The notes under the pieces are model-generated. The model saw only the letters and a program-made list of their open reading frames with translations, did not search any database and was not told the DNA's origin. From Lachnospiraceae bacterium (GTDB lineage Bacteria; Bacillota; Clostridia; Lachnospirales; Lachnospiraceae), in the NCBI GenBank assembly GCA_910574715.1, contig CAJTCH010000024.1, positions 1-64,000 on the forward strand: a stretch of 64,000 bases of DNA, given 5' to 3'. The position numbers and the translations under genes were made by a program. How positions within the stretch are numbered: the stretch's first letter is position 1; each line of letters opens with the position of its first letter. Positions 9,739 to 18,411 of the stretch are shown here, in pieces.

Positions 9739-10722
9739 ATGGCTAATGGAATTTGTGTTTATGCAGAAAGTTATAAGGGTAAATTAGAGCCGGTAGCTGC
9801 AGAACTGGTTTCAGCGGCAAAGGAGATACAGAAGACGACCGGTGAGAAGGTTCAGGCGATCGTGTTGGCAGAAGATCCGGACGGTATCGCGGCAGAGCTT
9901 GACAGGCTTGGTGTGGAGGAGATCTACGCCGTTAAGGCGGGGCGTGACTGTTCTCAGCAGGACGATGCCGTAAGCGAGGCGATCTCAGAGATGCTTAAGA
10001 AGATCGGCCCTTCAAGCGTTCTGATTCCGGCAACTCCCGAGGGGCGTTCCATCTTCTCCAGGGTGGCAATGAAGCTTGGATGCGGGCTGACGGCAGACTG
10101 TACAGAAGTCCTGGTAGGAACGAAGGAAGACGGTTCTTATTACATTAAGCAGAATAAGCCGTCCTTTGGTGAAAATGTATTCGTGACCATCATTACCAGA
10201 GATGGATATTATCCGCAGATGATGACCGTAAGGCCGGGTGTGTATGTTCCGCAGGAAGAAGCGGCAGGCGGCCAGGCAAAGATTGAATATTTTGAGGACA
10301 TCAAGGTTGGTGATTCTAAAATCGAAGTGATCGGGGAAGCAGAGGCGGAGAATGAGACGGGAAGCATCCTTGGAGCAGAGGTCGTAGTAGTCGGCGGAAG
10401 GGGTGTTCTTGAGGATGATAACTTTGCATTGCTTGAGAAATTCGCCGAGAAGGTCGGCGGAGCTATCGGAGGAACAAGGCCGATGGTAGATTCTGAGATG
10501 ATTCCGTTCAATCATCAGATTGGCCAGACCGGGCTTACGATCCGTCCGAAGATCTGTATATCCTTCGGCGTATCTGGTGCGATCCAGCATACGGAAGGTA
10601 TCAAAGATACGAAGTTATTCGTGGCGGTGAACACGGATGAGGATGCGGCGATCTTCGGCGTTGCCGATTACGGAATCACGGCTGACCTTAAGGATATCCT
10701 GGAGAATTATCTGGCGATCTAA
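9739..10722 (+). CDS. etfA: electron transfer flavoprotein alpha subunit
   Basis: A 327-residue EtfA. The C-terminal FAD domain has 'VVVVGGRGV', 'GGTRPMVDSEMIP', 'GQTGLTIRPKICISFGVSGAIQH' and 'NTDEDAAIFGVADYGI', all family hallmarks. No N-terminal ferredoxin domain is present. The start at 9739 is chosen because GGAGAAAGGAAAG lies just upstream; an in-frame ATG at 9712 would overlap etfB by 23 bases. Last gene of the four-gene operon, followed by a hairpin before the convergent allH-like gene. Confidence 0.92.
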   Translation: MANGICVYAESYKGKLEPVAAELVSAAKEIQKTTGEKVQAIVLAEDPDGIAAELDRLGVEEIYAVKAGRDCSQQDDAVSEAISEMLKKIGPSSVLIPATPEGRSIFSRVAMKLGCGLTADCTEVLVGTKEDGSYYIKQNKPSFGENVFVTIITRDGYYPQMMTVRPGVYVPQEEAAGGQAKIEYFEDIKVGDSKIEVIGEAEAENETGSILGAEVVVVGGRGVLEDDNFALLEKFAEKVGGAIGGTRPMVDSEMIPFNHQIGQTGLTIRPKICISFGVSGAIQHTEGIKDTKLFVAVNTDEDAAIFGVADYGITADLKDILENYLAI

Positions 10723-10745
10723 GGGGTTGTGTTTTGATGTGCGGA

Positions 10746-10768
10746 GGGGGAATTGTCGGGATTCCCCT
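10746..10768. terminator. hairpin between convergent etfA and DUF2877 genes
   Basis: Inverted repeat GGGGAAT (10747-10753) / ATTCCCC (10761-10767). T residues follow on the plus strand (10777-10781), so it can end the ETF operon and possibly also the minus-strand gene. Confidence 0.55.
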
Positions 10769-10773
10769 TCTCG

Positions 10774-11634
10774 CTATTTTTGGAAATGTGTAAGACTCCA
10801 GAGAATGCCGCAGAGGGTGTCGGTGCCGGAGGAATGGCCGATCTCCTCGAAGGAGGCGAGGATCTCCTCGGCGGTTGGAAGCCGGCAGAGGTGGTTGACT
10901 GCCAGACTAAACTGCTGATCTAAGGCGCAGGATAAGAAAGCGGCGCTGATGTCGATGGTGTCGGACAGCCGGTTTGCCAGTTCTGATCTGAGCCGCTGTG
11001 TGAAGGGGTGGCTGTCATTCCCGGCCATATGAAGACCGGCCAGCACGCCGCACAGGAAATCATCCCCGCTGGGAGTGAGGCCGATGCCAAGGCCGAGAAG
11101 ACGGGAGAGCCGGACGGCGGCTTCTGGATAATCCCCAAGGCGGCACAGTTCATCTGTGAGGTGGATATGCTTTTTGGCCGCAAGGAGCATCAGAGACAGG
11201 CCGTCTTCTGAAGCGTCCGCTCTGCCGAATAACAGGGCGAACCCGTTGGTGCCGGTCAAGGCTAATGCGTTCCTGATGCCGGAGACAAGAAGCGCGCGGG
11301 AGCGGGAATCAAGAGGCGTCTGCAGCTTAAGGTCATACCGCCTGGCATCTGTATAGGTGAAATGATAAGAGGCTTCGCCCCGAAGTTCAAGACTGCCTTC
11401 TTTAAATAGTACAGCGTCGCCGGGCGCGATGCCAAGTCCGCCCATCTCTTCGGCTGTGAGAGTAAGGATCAGGCTGATTGGGGAGAGGGGAGAATGATCT
11501 GCCTGTAAGGACAGGATCTGCTTCCCGTCTGTCAGATTGATGGTCCGGCGGTATACGGAATGGACGGTTCCGGATATAAGGTTCCTGAGGATCTGTTCGG
11601 TATAGCAGGATAGCTGTGTGATCTGATATTTCAT
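10774..11634 (-). CDS. allH: DUF2877 protein, AllH-like subunit of oxamate carbamoyltransferase
   Basis: A 286-residue DUF2877 protein, the family of E. coli YlbF. The conserved 'GLGIGLTPSGDDFLCGVLAGLHM' region sits near residue 200. In E. coli, FdrA, YlbE and YlbF (AllF, AllG, AllH) have been linked to oxamate carbamoyltransferase: oxalurate plus phosphate gives oxamate and carbamoyl phosphate. Here the gene is alone on the minus strand, about 9 kb from the fused fdrA-ylbE gene, rather than next to it. An AAGGAG site lies eight bases before the ATG. The role is inferred from family and context. Confidence 0.78.
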   Translation of the reverse strand: MKYQITQLSCYTEQILRNLISGTVHSVYRRTINLTDGKQILSLQADHSPLSPISLILTLTAEEMGGLGIAPGDAVLFKEGSLELRGEASYHFTYTDARRYDLKLQTPLDSRSRALLVSGIRNALALTGTNGFALLFGRADASEDGLSLMLLAAKKHIHLTDELCRLGDYPEAAVRLSRLLGLGIGLTPSGDDFLCGVLAGLHMAGNDSHPFTQRLRSELANRLSDTIDISAAFLSCALDQQFSLAVNHLCRLPTAEEILASFEEIGHSSGTDTLCGILWSLTHFQK

Positions 11635-11830
11635 GGGCGGGCACTCCTTTTTTATGTTTTATTTCGTTTTAATATATGGTATCAGAGAATGCAGAAAAAT
11701 ACAATGGCAGTTGATTAAAATCTGGTTTTAAATTTTAGTGCATAATGATAATAAATTAACGTTTATAATGGAAATATTTGTAAAAAGTGCACAAAAATAA
11801 GGAAGAATATTCTATGTTTTGTGCTATTGT

Positions 11831-11886
11831 GATTTGTCTCTTTTTGGATTAAAATAGTATACAGGCAGTTAAAATGTGGTTGACCG
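11831..11886 (+). promoter_or_regulatory. candidate operator boxes upstream of the first allantoinase operon
   Basis: GATTTGTCT (11831-11839) and TGGTTGACCG (11877-11886, core GGT-N2-ACC) lie 28-83 bases before the allantoinase ATG. The same two words, GATTTGTCT and CGGTTGACCA, occur in the same order before allE (18616 and 18678). A plausible promoter is TTGTCT (11834) with TATACA (11858). The GGT-ACC core resembles operators of FadR-type GntR proteins, and such a regulator is encoded at 27848. Function is inference. Confidence 0.45.
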
Positions 11887-11913
11887 GTAAAATTTATTAT
11901 TAGGAGGTATGTT

Positions 11914-13317
11914 ATGTATGATTTAGTGATTCGAAACGGCAGACTTGTGACTCCGGACCGTATCTATGAGGCGGATATTGCGATCCAGGATGGTAAGTAT
12001 GCTGCGTTTCTGGCAGCGGGAACGCCGGCAGAGGCGAAGGAGACGATCGATGCGGAGGGGAATTATGTATTCCCGGGTATCATCGACTGTCATGCGCATC
12101 TGAATGAGCCGGGGTTCGAGTACAGGGAAGATTTTGAGACGGGTTCCCGCGCAGCGGCGGTTGCAGGGTGTACGACATTGATCGATATGCCGCTCAACAA
12201 CGATCCCTCTCTGATGAATAAAGAGATCTTTGACCTTAAGATGGGAAGGATCAGCAAGCATTCCGTAATCGATTATGCACTGTGGGGCGGACTTGTAGGC
12301 GATTATGACGATAAGCCGGATTCTGTTAAGAACAATATGAATGACCTTGTTGATCTGCACAACTGCGGCGTTGCGGCGTTCAAGGGATTCACCTGTCCCA
12401 ACGGCAACCTGTTCCCGACTGTGAACATGGGTAATGTCCGTAAGGCGTTAGAGATCTTGAAGCCATACGGCGCTCTGTGCGGATTCCACTGTGAAGAGTT
12501 CGGCCAGGTATTGGAGAGAGAGAAGGAAGCGAAGGCAAAAGAAGGTCAGACCAACGAGCAGAAGATCCGGGATTTCCTGGATTCCCATGACGTATGGACC
12601 GAGTATGTTGCAACGAAGAATGTCATCGATATGGCAAGGGCAACGGGCGGACGCGTACACATCTGCCATGTAAGCCATCCGATGGTGGCTCAGGTAGTGA
12701 AGGACGCTATCCATGAGGGTCTGCCGATCACGGCGGAGACATGCCCGCATTATCTTGGATTTACAGAGGATTTCGTGTTCGAGAAAGGCGCTCCGGCGAA
12801 GTGTACGCCTCCGATGCGCAGGGCGGAGGATATGGAGAAGCTGTGGGACTATGTGCTTGACGGGACCTTGTCATGCGTGGGAAGCGATCATTCTCCGGCT
12901 GCAGACGAGGAGAAGGATAATGCGACCAAGGATATCTGGCATGCATGGGGCGGACTTAACGCGATTCAGTTCTTCCTCCCGATGATGTTCGATATGATCG
13001 TGAATAAGAAGGGGTTGAGTCCGACTCTGATCGCGAAGGTAATGGATTACAATCCGGCTAAGATCTTCGGGCTGTACGGACGCAAGGGCGCGTTCGAGGT
13101 TGGGTTTGACGGCGATATCGTAATCGTGGATCCTGACAAAGTATGGAAGGTTGACCAGACGAAGCTTCTGACCAAGGGGCATGTATCCTGTTTCGACGGA
13201 CAGGAAGGCAAGGGCGCTCCGACCTGCACGATCATAAGGGGCAGGGTTGTAGCTTCTGACGGCATGTATAAGGAAGAAGCGGTAGGATACGGCGAGTATA
13301 TCACACCGATTAAGTAG
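11914..13317 (+). CDS. allB: allantoinase-like cyclic amidohydrolase (copy 1)
   Basis: A 467-residue amidohydrolase of the allantoinase/dihydropyrimidinase family, expected to open allantoin to allantoate. The binuclear metal site is visible: 'DCHAHLNEPG', the lysine normally carbamylated in 'AFKGF', 'GFHCEE', 'HICHVSH' and the Asp of 'GSDHSP'. 'DMPLNNDP' is typical of allantoinases. GGAGG lies six bases before the ATG. It heads an operon allantoinase - NCS1 permease - allantoinase-like - NCS1 permease. One of the two paralogs could act on a different cyclic ureide such as hydantoin. Confidence 0.85.
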   Translation: MYDLVIRNGRLVTPDRIYEADIAIQDGKYAAFLAAGTPAEAKETIDAEGNYVFPGIIDCHAHLNEPGFEYREDFETGSRAAAVAGCTTLIDMPLNNDPSLMNKEIFDLKMGRISKHSVIDYALWGGLVGDYDDKPDSVKNNMNDLVDLHNCGVAAFKGFTCPNGNLFPTVNMGNVRKALEILKPYGALCGFHCEEFGQVLEREKEAKAKEGQTNEQKIRDFLDSHDVWTEYVATKNVIDMARATGGRVHICHVSHPMVAQVVKDAIHEGLPITAETCPHYLGFTEDFVFEKGAPAKCTPPMRRAEDMEKLWDYVLDGTLSCVGSDHSPAADEEKDNATKDIWHAWGGLNAIQFFLPMMFDMIVNKKGLSPTLIAKVMDYNPAKIFGLYGRKGAFEVGFDGDIVIVDPDKVWKVDQTKLLTKGHVSCFDGQEGKGAPTCTIIRGRVVASDGMYKEEAVGYGEYITPIK

Positions 13318-13334
13318 AGTAAAGGAGAAATACT

Positions 13335-14690
13335 ATGGGTGACGTAAATAACGAGAAAAAAGAAGCGAGTTCATTAGCGCCGATCAAATCGAAGGACCGT
13401 ATCATGAGCTGGGGTTCTAACACCATGCTCTGGCTTGGCGGATGTATATCCATCGGAACTCTGACCATGGGAAGCGCACAGCTTGAGAAGGGATTGAACC
13501 TGGTACAGTTGTTCTTGGCAGTATTTATCGGATCTCTGATCCTGATCATCGGCATTGCGGCCAATGACCAGTTCAGTTATAAGACGGGCGCTCCTTATGC
13601 GATACAGCTGAAGAGTGCGTTTGGTACAAAGGGAAGCTCTATTCCGGTATTGATTCGAGGACTTCCTGCGATCGTATGGTATGGTTTCCAGACCTGGCTT
13701 GGAGGAGCCGCGCTTAACAATATTTCTATCGTGTTCTTTGGGTTTGACAATATCTGGGTATTCTTTATTGCGTTCCAGCTGATCCAGGTCCTCCTGTCCA
13801 TCAAGGGCTTCCAGGGAGCGAAATGGGTAGGGAATATCGGCGGTGTTGTTATCTCCATCGCTATGATCTATCTGCTGTATATCTGTATCTCCCAGTACGG
13901 CGACGTGATCGGTGATAAGCTGATGAGTCACGGCGGAACATGGGGTATGCCGTTCATCGGTGCGGTGATCGCATTCTTCGGAAACAGCACGACGGTTATG
14001 CTGAACGCGGGCGACTATTCCCGTGAGGTGAAGGCAGGCTATTCTTCCGTAGCCCGCGGGGCATCTTACTTCTGCGCGATGGTTCCGGCAACGGTATTGC
14101 TTGGCCTGATCGGTGCCATGGCTTCCACGGCGACAGGTATCGCCAACCCGATCAATGCATTTGCCCAGATGGTAGATAATAAGATCGTCCTTCTGGTAAC
14201 GCTTGGCTTCATTATCTTCGCACAGTTGTCCACCAACCTTGCAAGCAATGTGATTCCGCCGGCATATGCGTTCATGGATGTATTCAAGATCAAGCACAGG
14301 ACGGCCGTTATCATCGTTGGTATCCTTGCGGTAGCTACCTGTCCGTGGATTCTGACCAACGACAGCTCGGCGGCGGGGCTTGACTTATTCGTTAAGATCT
14401 ATTCCGCGTTCTTCGCACCGATCTTCGCGGTATTGATCACAGACTTCTTCGTTCTCCATAAGAGAAATGTAACCGAAGAGGTATTGAACGATCTGTATAA
14501 TGACAATGGTAACCATGCAGGTATTAACTGGGCGGCGATCATCGCTATCGCTGTGGGAGCTGTGATCGGTCTGATCAATGTCAATGTGTCATTCTTTACG
14601 GCAACCATCCCGACAGGGCTTGTATTCTACTTCCTGATGAAGAAGATGCCGTCCTGCGAGCGTTTCAGAAGAGGCACAACGTTAGAGTAA
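13335..14690 (+). CDS. NCS1 family nucleobase/allantoin permease (copy 1)
   Basis: A 451-residue NCS1 transporter with about twelve hydrophobic helices. Family signatures include 'MSWGSNTMLWLGGCISIGTLTMGSA', given here as positions 23-47, the TM3 region 'RGLPAIVWYGFQTWLGG' and 'NAGDYSRE'. The family imports purines, pyrimidines, allantoin or hydantoins, usually with Na+ or H+. It lies 17 bases after an allantoinase gene and has a paralog at 16122 paired with the second allantoinase-like gene. Allantoin is the simplest substrate; the two copies may divide related cyclic ureides between them. Confidence 0.85.
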   Translation: MGDVNNEKKEASSLAPIKSKDRIMSWGSNTMLWLGGCISIGTLTMGSAQLEKGLNLVQLFLAVFIGSLILIIGIAANDQFSYKTGAPYAIQLKSAFGTKGSSIPVLIRGLPAIVWYGFQTWLGGAALNNISIVFFGFDNIWVFFIAFQLIQVLLSIKGFQGAKWVGNIGGVVISIAMIYLLYICISQYGDVIGDKLMSHGGTWGMPFIGAVIAFFGNSTTVMLNAGDYSREVKAGYSSVARGASYFCAMVPATVLLGLIGAMASTATGIANPINAFAQMVDNKIVLLVTLGFIIFAQLSTNLASNVIPPAYAFMDVFKIKHRTAVIIVGILAVATCPWILTNDSSAAGLDLFVKIYSAFFAPIFAVLITDFFVLHKRNVTEEVLNDLYNDNGNHAGINWAAIIAIAVGAVIGLINVNVSFFTATIPTGLVFYFLMKKMPSCERFRRGTTLE

Positions 14691-14703
14691 GAGACAATAG
14701 GAG

Positions 14704-16086
14704 GTGTTGTCAATGTATGATGTATTAATCAAGAATGGTAAGATCGTTACGGCAGATGCCGTAACGGAAGGTAATGTAGCAATCAAAAACGGCAAGATCG
14801 CCGCAGTTTTGGCTGCAGGTGCGGAACCAGAGGCGAAAGAGGTGATCGACGCTGCTGCAAAATATATATTCCCGGGAGCGATCGACACGCACGCGCATCT
14901 GAATGATCCGGGATTTGAGTGGCGCGAGGATTATGAGCACGGAACGGCGGCAGCCGCCCTTGGCGGGTATACCACTGTGATCGATATGCCGCTTCAGAAT
15001 GATCCGTGTATGACCGATGCGAAGGCGTTTGATTTCAAAGAGAGTAAGGTTTCCCCCAATGCATATGTTGACTACTGCTTCTGGGGCGGACTTACGAGCT
15101 ATAATTTTAATGATCTGAAGGAATTGGATTCTAAGGGCTGTGTATCTTTTAAGTCTTTCATCGGACCGGTTTCCCCGGATTATGAGTCGCTGAACTACGG
15201 CCAGGCGATGGAGGCCATGGATATTATCAAGGAATTTGACGGACGCGCGGGCTTCCACTGTGAAGACTATGCGATCATCAAGAATCAGGAGAAGAGAATG
15301 AAGGAAGCCGGACGCAACGACTGGAAGGCATTCCTTGAGTCGCGTCCGGTGGTTGCTGAGATCGTTGCCACCGACGCCATCATCGAGATCGCGAAAGCGA
15401 CGGGCTGTAAGGCGCATATCTGCCATGTGTCACATCCGGCGGTTGCGAAGAAGATCAAAGCGGCGCAAGATGAGGGATATGATATTACCGCAGAGACCTG
15501 TACCCATTATCTTACCTTCAGCAATGAGGATGTGATCGAGAAGGGACCGTTATACAAATGTGCGCCGATCCTTCAGCCTAAGGAGGCGGTAGAGGAGATG
15601 TGGGAGTACGTGAAGGCGGGCGTATTCAGCGGAATCGCTTCGGATCATTCTCCGTGCTCTTATGATGAGAAATACAATGAGATCCTTGGCAATAAGATCG
15701 AGACGGTGTTCGATGTGTGGGGAGGCTGTTCCGGTATCCAGAGCGGGTTCCAGGCGGCGTTCAGTGAAGGCGTAGTAAAGCGCGGCATATGCCCGACGGT
15801 GCTTGCAGGCGCCATGTCTGTACTTCCGGCGAAGGCGTTCGGCATCTATGGCAAGAAGGGCGATATCAAGCCGGGATTTGACGCAGATCTTCTGATCGTC
15901 GACCCGGAAAAAGAATGGGAGATCACGGAAGATTCTCTCTTGTATGTGAACAAGATCTCCGCGTTCGTAGGACTTAAGGGCAAGGGGCTACCGGTCGCGA
16001 CGCTTGTCCGCGGCAATGTGATCGCCAGGGACGGCCGGATCGTAGCCGAAAAGGGCGTAGGCGAACTGGTGAGGAAGCTCAGATAA
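14704..16086 (+). CDS. allantoinase-like cyclic amidohydrolase (copy 2)
   Basis: A 460-residue paralog of the protein at 11914 with the same metal-site pattern: 'DTHAHLNDPG', lysine in 'SFKSFIGP', 'GFHCED', 'HICHVSH' and 'ASDHSP'. It differs from copy 1 around the substrate loop ('DMPLQNDP' instead of 'DMPLNNDP'; 'CWGGLTSYNF' region; 'KCAPILQP' instead of 'KCTPPMRR'), so substrate preference may differ. GGAGG precedes the ATG. It could be a second allantoinase, perhaps with other stereospecificity, or a hydantoinase-like enzyme. Which copy is the main allantoinase cannot be told from sequence. Confidence 0.8.
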   Translation: MLSMYDVLIKNGKIVTADAVTEGNVAIKNGKIAAVLAAGAEPEAKEVIDAAAKYIFPGAIDTHAHLNDPGFEWREDYEHGTAAAALGGYTTVIDMPLQNDPCMTDAKAFDFKESKVSPNAYVDYCFWGGLTSYNFNDLKELDSKGCVSFKSFIGPVSPDYESLNYGQAMEAMDIIKEFDGRAGFHCEDYAIIKNQEKRMKEAGRNDWKAFLESRPVVAEIVATDAIIEIAKATGCKAHICHVSHPAVAKKIKAAQDEGYDITAETCTHYLTFSNEDVIEKGPLYKCAPILQPKEAVEEMWEYVKAGVFSGIASDHSPCSYDEKYNEILGNKIETVFDVWGGCSGIQSGFQAAFSEGVVKRGICPTVLAGAMSVLPAKAFGIYGKKGDIKPGFDADLLIVDPEKEWEITEDSLLYVNKISAFVGLKGKGLPVATLVRGNVIARDGRIVAEKGVGELVRKLR

Positions 16087-16121
16087 TGTACGGCTATTAA
16101 TGAAAAGGAGAAAATTATAAT

Positions 16122-17483
16122 ATGAGTATTGTTGATAACAAAAACCTGAATCCGGAGCTGGTCAAGGATGTAGATCCGGATCTTCAGCCGACACAGAAGC
16201 GTATCATGGGTCCCCTGTCCTATGCGGCGAGTTTCATGGGAGGATGCGTTTCGATCGGTACATTTTCCATGGGTGCAGGCCTGATCGGCGCCCTGACGGT
16301 AACACAGGCGATCCTTGCAATGACGATCGGATGTCTGGTCATTGCGATCGCGCTGGCGATCATCGGCGAGTGCGGCCATACCTACGGCATTCCGTTTACC
16401 GTGCAGCTTAGAAGCAGCTTTGGTACGACGGGCGTTAAGATTCCGGGTGTCTTAAGAGGACTTCCTGCGATCGTATGGTTTGGCTTCCAGAGCTGGGTAG
16501 GGGCAGGAGCCATCAATAGCTGTATGAACATCCTGTTTGGCGTAAGCAATCTTCCGGTGGTATATGCGTTGTTCACCCTCCTGCAGGTAGCCCTTGCGAT
16601 CAAGGGATTCGAGGGGATCAAGTGGCTTGAGAATATCTCCTGCGTATTCATCATTGCTATCCTGATCTACATGCTGTATGTGGTAAACACACAGTTCTCA
16701 TCAGAGATCGGCGATGTATTCTCAGGGATCAAGGGAACATGGGGCATGCCGTTTTGGGCTGCGACAACATCCTTCCTTGGGATCTATTCTACCATGATCA
16801 TCAATGCGTCCGATTACTCACGTAACGCGACGGACAACGTTAAGCCTGTGAAGGCTGCAAGCATCTATACAGTGGCGATCCTTCCTGTCACCCTGTTCAT
16901 GGGGCTGATCGGACTCCTTGTAACGGCTGCAACAGGAAACAGCGACCCGGTAGTTGTATTCTCAACGACCATGGGAAGCAAGTTCCTTACTATCGTGACA
17001 CTGCTCTTCATCGCGTTTGCGCAGGTTACGACGAATGTACTGAATAATATCGTGCCTCCGGCATATGTACTTATGGAGTCCTTCAAGATGAAATGGACTC
17101 ACGCTACCGTACTCGTAGGTATTCTTTCCGCATGTGTTATGCCGTGGAAGCTGGTTACAGATGAGTCTGCGGCGGGCCTGAACCTGTTTACACAGTTCTA
17201 CTCCGCATTCCTTGGACCGATCTTCGCGGTTATGGCGGTGGATTATTTCATCCTCCGCAAGAAGAAACTGGATATCAACGATATGTACGACAAGCAGGGA
17301 TGCTTCAAGGGCATCAACTGGGCGGCAGTCATCGCGATCATCTTCGGGTCACTGTGCTCATTGTTGGTTATGAAACTGTCCTGGTATGTAAGCCTGATTC
17401 CGACGGGCGCTGCGTACTACCTGTTAATGAAGATGATGCCGTCATCCAAGTCATTCTGTAAAGGAACGATTTTTGAAAGATAA
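16122..17483 (+). CDS. NCS1 family nucleobase/allantoin permease (copy 2)
   Basis: A 453-residue NCS1 transporter, paralogous to the one at 13335, with about twelve helices and motifs 'GGCVSIGTFSMGAG', 'RGLPAIVWFGFQSWVGAGA' and 'NASDYSR'. AAAAGGAG precedes the ATG. It closes the allantoinase/permease operon, which ends at a strong hairpin terminator. Its pairing with the second allantoinase-like gene suggests a matched import-and-hydrolysis unit. Substrate unknown beyond the cyclic ureide/nucleobase class. Confidence 0.85.
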   Translation: MSIVDNKNLNPELVKDVDPDLQPTQKRIMGPLSYAASFMGGCVSIGTFSMGAGLIGALTVTQAILAMTIGCLVIAIALAIIGECGHTYGIPFTVQLRSSFGTTGVKIPGVLRGLPAIVWFGFQSWVGAGAINSCMNILFGVSNLPVVYALFTLLQVALAIKGFEGIKWLENISCVFIIAILIYMLYVVNTQFSSEIGDVFSGIKGTWGMPFWAATTSFLGIYSTMIINASDYSRNATDNVKPVKAASIYTVAILPVTLFMGLIGLLVTAATGNSDPVVVFSTTMGSKFLTIVTLLFIAFAQVTTNVLNNIVPPAYVLMESFKMKWTHATVLVGILSACVMPWKLVTDESAAGLNLFTQFYSAFLGPIFAVMAVDYFILRKKKLDINDMYDKQGCFKGINWAAVIAIIFGSLCSLLVMKLSWYVSLIPTGAAYYLLMKMMPSSKSFCKGTIFER

Positions 17484-17489
17484 AGGTTA

Positions 17490-17520
17490 TTAAGGGGACG
17501 GCAAATGCCGTCCCCTTTTG
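17490..17520. terminator. bidirectional hairpin terminator between permease and hydrolase genes
   Basis: Perfect 12-bp inverted repeat AAGGGGACGGCA (17492-17503) / TGCCGTCCCCTT (17506-17517), flanked by TTTT on the plus strand. It lies between two convergent genes. Confidence 0.9.
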
Positions 17521-17529
17521 ATAACAAGA

Positions 17530-18411
17530 TCAGATCTTTGTGTTGGCCTGTAAACGTTCAAGCTTTAAGTCCAGGAATTTTAAGGTCGATTCTAAGAGCC
17601 GCCGGGTGACAGGATTCTTCTCGTCCCGGTCAAAATCATGCATGCTGTGGGATGCAACGAACCGCTGGGCGTGGTATTTGCTGCACAGCTCCAGGAATTC
17701 AGAGTAGGGGACATCGGTGTCGCCGGTGCTGTGGGCGCAGAAGATCGGACAGGGCAGCTCGCTGCAGGTGCGTAAGGTATAGTCAAGATAGAAGAATTTC
17801 TGCCGTCCGTCGTAGATCAGATCCGCCCATTTCCCGGTCTGTCTTGCATAGACATAAACGCTGTAATGGGTGCCGAGATCCCCGTCTGCGCAGAACCCGC
17901 CGGGAATAGCGTCAAGAGCTGATTCGCCTACGGCAGGAAGGGAGCAGTAATAATTACTGGGAGTCATAAACCAGCCGTCGCATAGGAATCCGTATCCATA
18001 ATAGGAGAGGATTCCAGCAGGTTTCCTGTCAAATGCCCCGCGGGCGCCGGCAAGCAGGCAGAGGTATGCGCCGGCAGAACGTCCCCATAGAAAGTAAGGC
18101 AGTTCGGCGCCGTCTTCCAGATAAATGGCGGGATTCCCGATGTAATGGCTGACAGAGGAGCACACGTCCGCGAGGATCATCTCAAGCTTCGCGGCGGGCG
18201 CAAGGGGGTAGTCATAGGCGGCAATGCAGTATCCGGATGCCGTCAGGGATTCGAGGTGGAGCATGGGCAGGTCTGTCCTTGTCCCGAATAATAATCCTCC
18301 GCCGTGGAAATATAGAATATAGGCTTTTGGTTTTTGATCTGTATCGAAGTACAGGGTGGCGTGCTTGTCATAGTGATCATTGGGGATTGATATCTCTCTG
18401 GTCTGCAGCAT
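17530..18411 (-). CDS. alpha/beta hydrolase of unknown substrate within the allantoin island
   Basis: A 293-residue alpha/beta-hydrolase. It has an oxyanion-hole motif 'FHGGG' near residue 36, the nucleophile elbow 'GRSAG' (Ser near residue 111), and likely catalytic Asp and His in 'GDTDVP' and 'HSMHDF'. This resembles the HSL/acetyl-esterase class. No signal peptide is evident. AAAGGAG precedes the start on the minus strand. It sits alone between two allantoin operons and shares its upstream region with allE, so co-regulation is likely. No step of the known allantoin pathway needs an esterase; it may act on a ureide, lactam or ester side product. Function is not recognised. Confidence 0.75.
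   Translation of the reverse strand: MLQTREISIPNDHYDKHATLYFDTDQKPKAYILYFHGGGLLFGTRTDLPMLHLESLTASGYCIAAYDYPLAPAAKLEMILADVCSSVSHYIGNPAIYLEDGAELPYFLWGRSAGAYLCLLAGARGAFDRKPAGILSYYGYGFLCDGWFMTPSNYYCSLPAVGESALDAIPGGFCADGDLGTHYSVYVYARQTGKWADLIYDGRQKFFYLDYTLRTCSELPCPIFCAHSTGDTDVPYSEFLELCSKYHAQRFVASHSMHDFDRDEKNPVTRRLLESTLKFLDLKLERLQANTKI

Noticed and set aside
13374-14297. Minus-strand open frame of 307 codons opposite the first NCS1 permease
   Set aside because: Shadow of a clear permease gene; no start signal or family resemblance.
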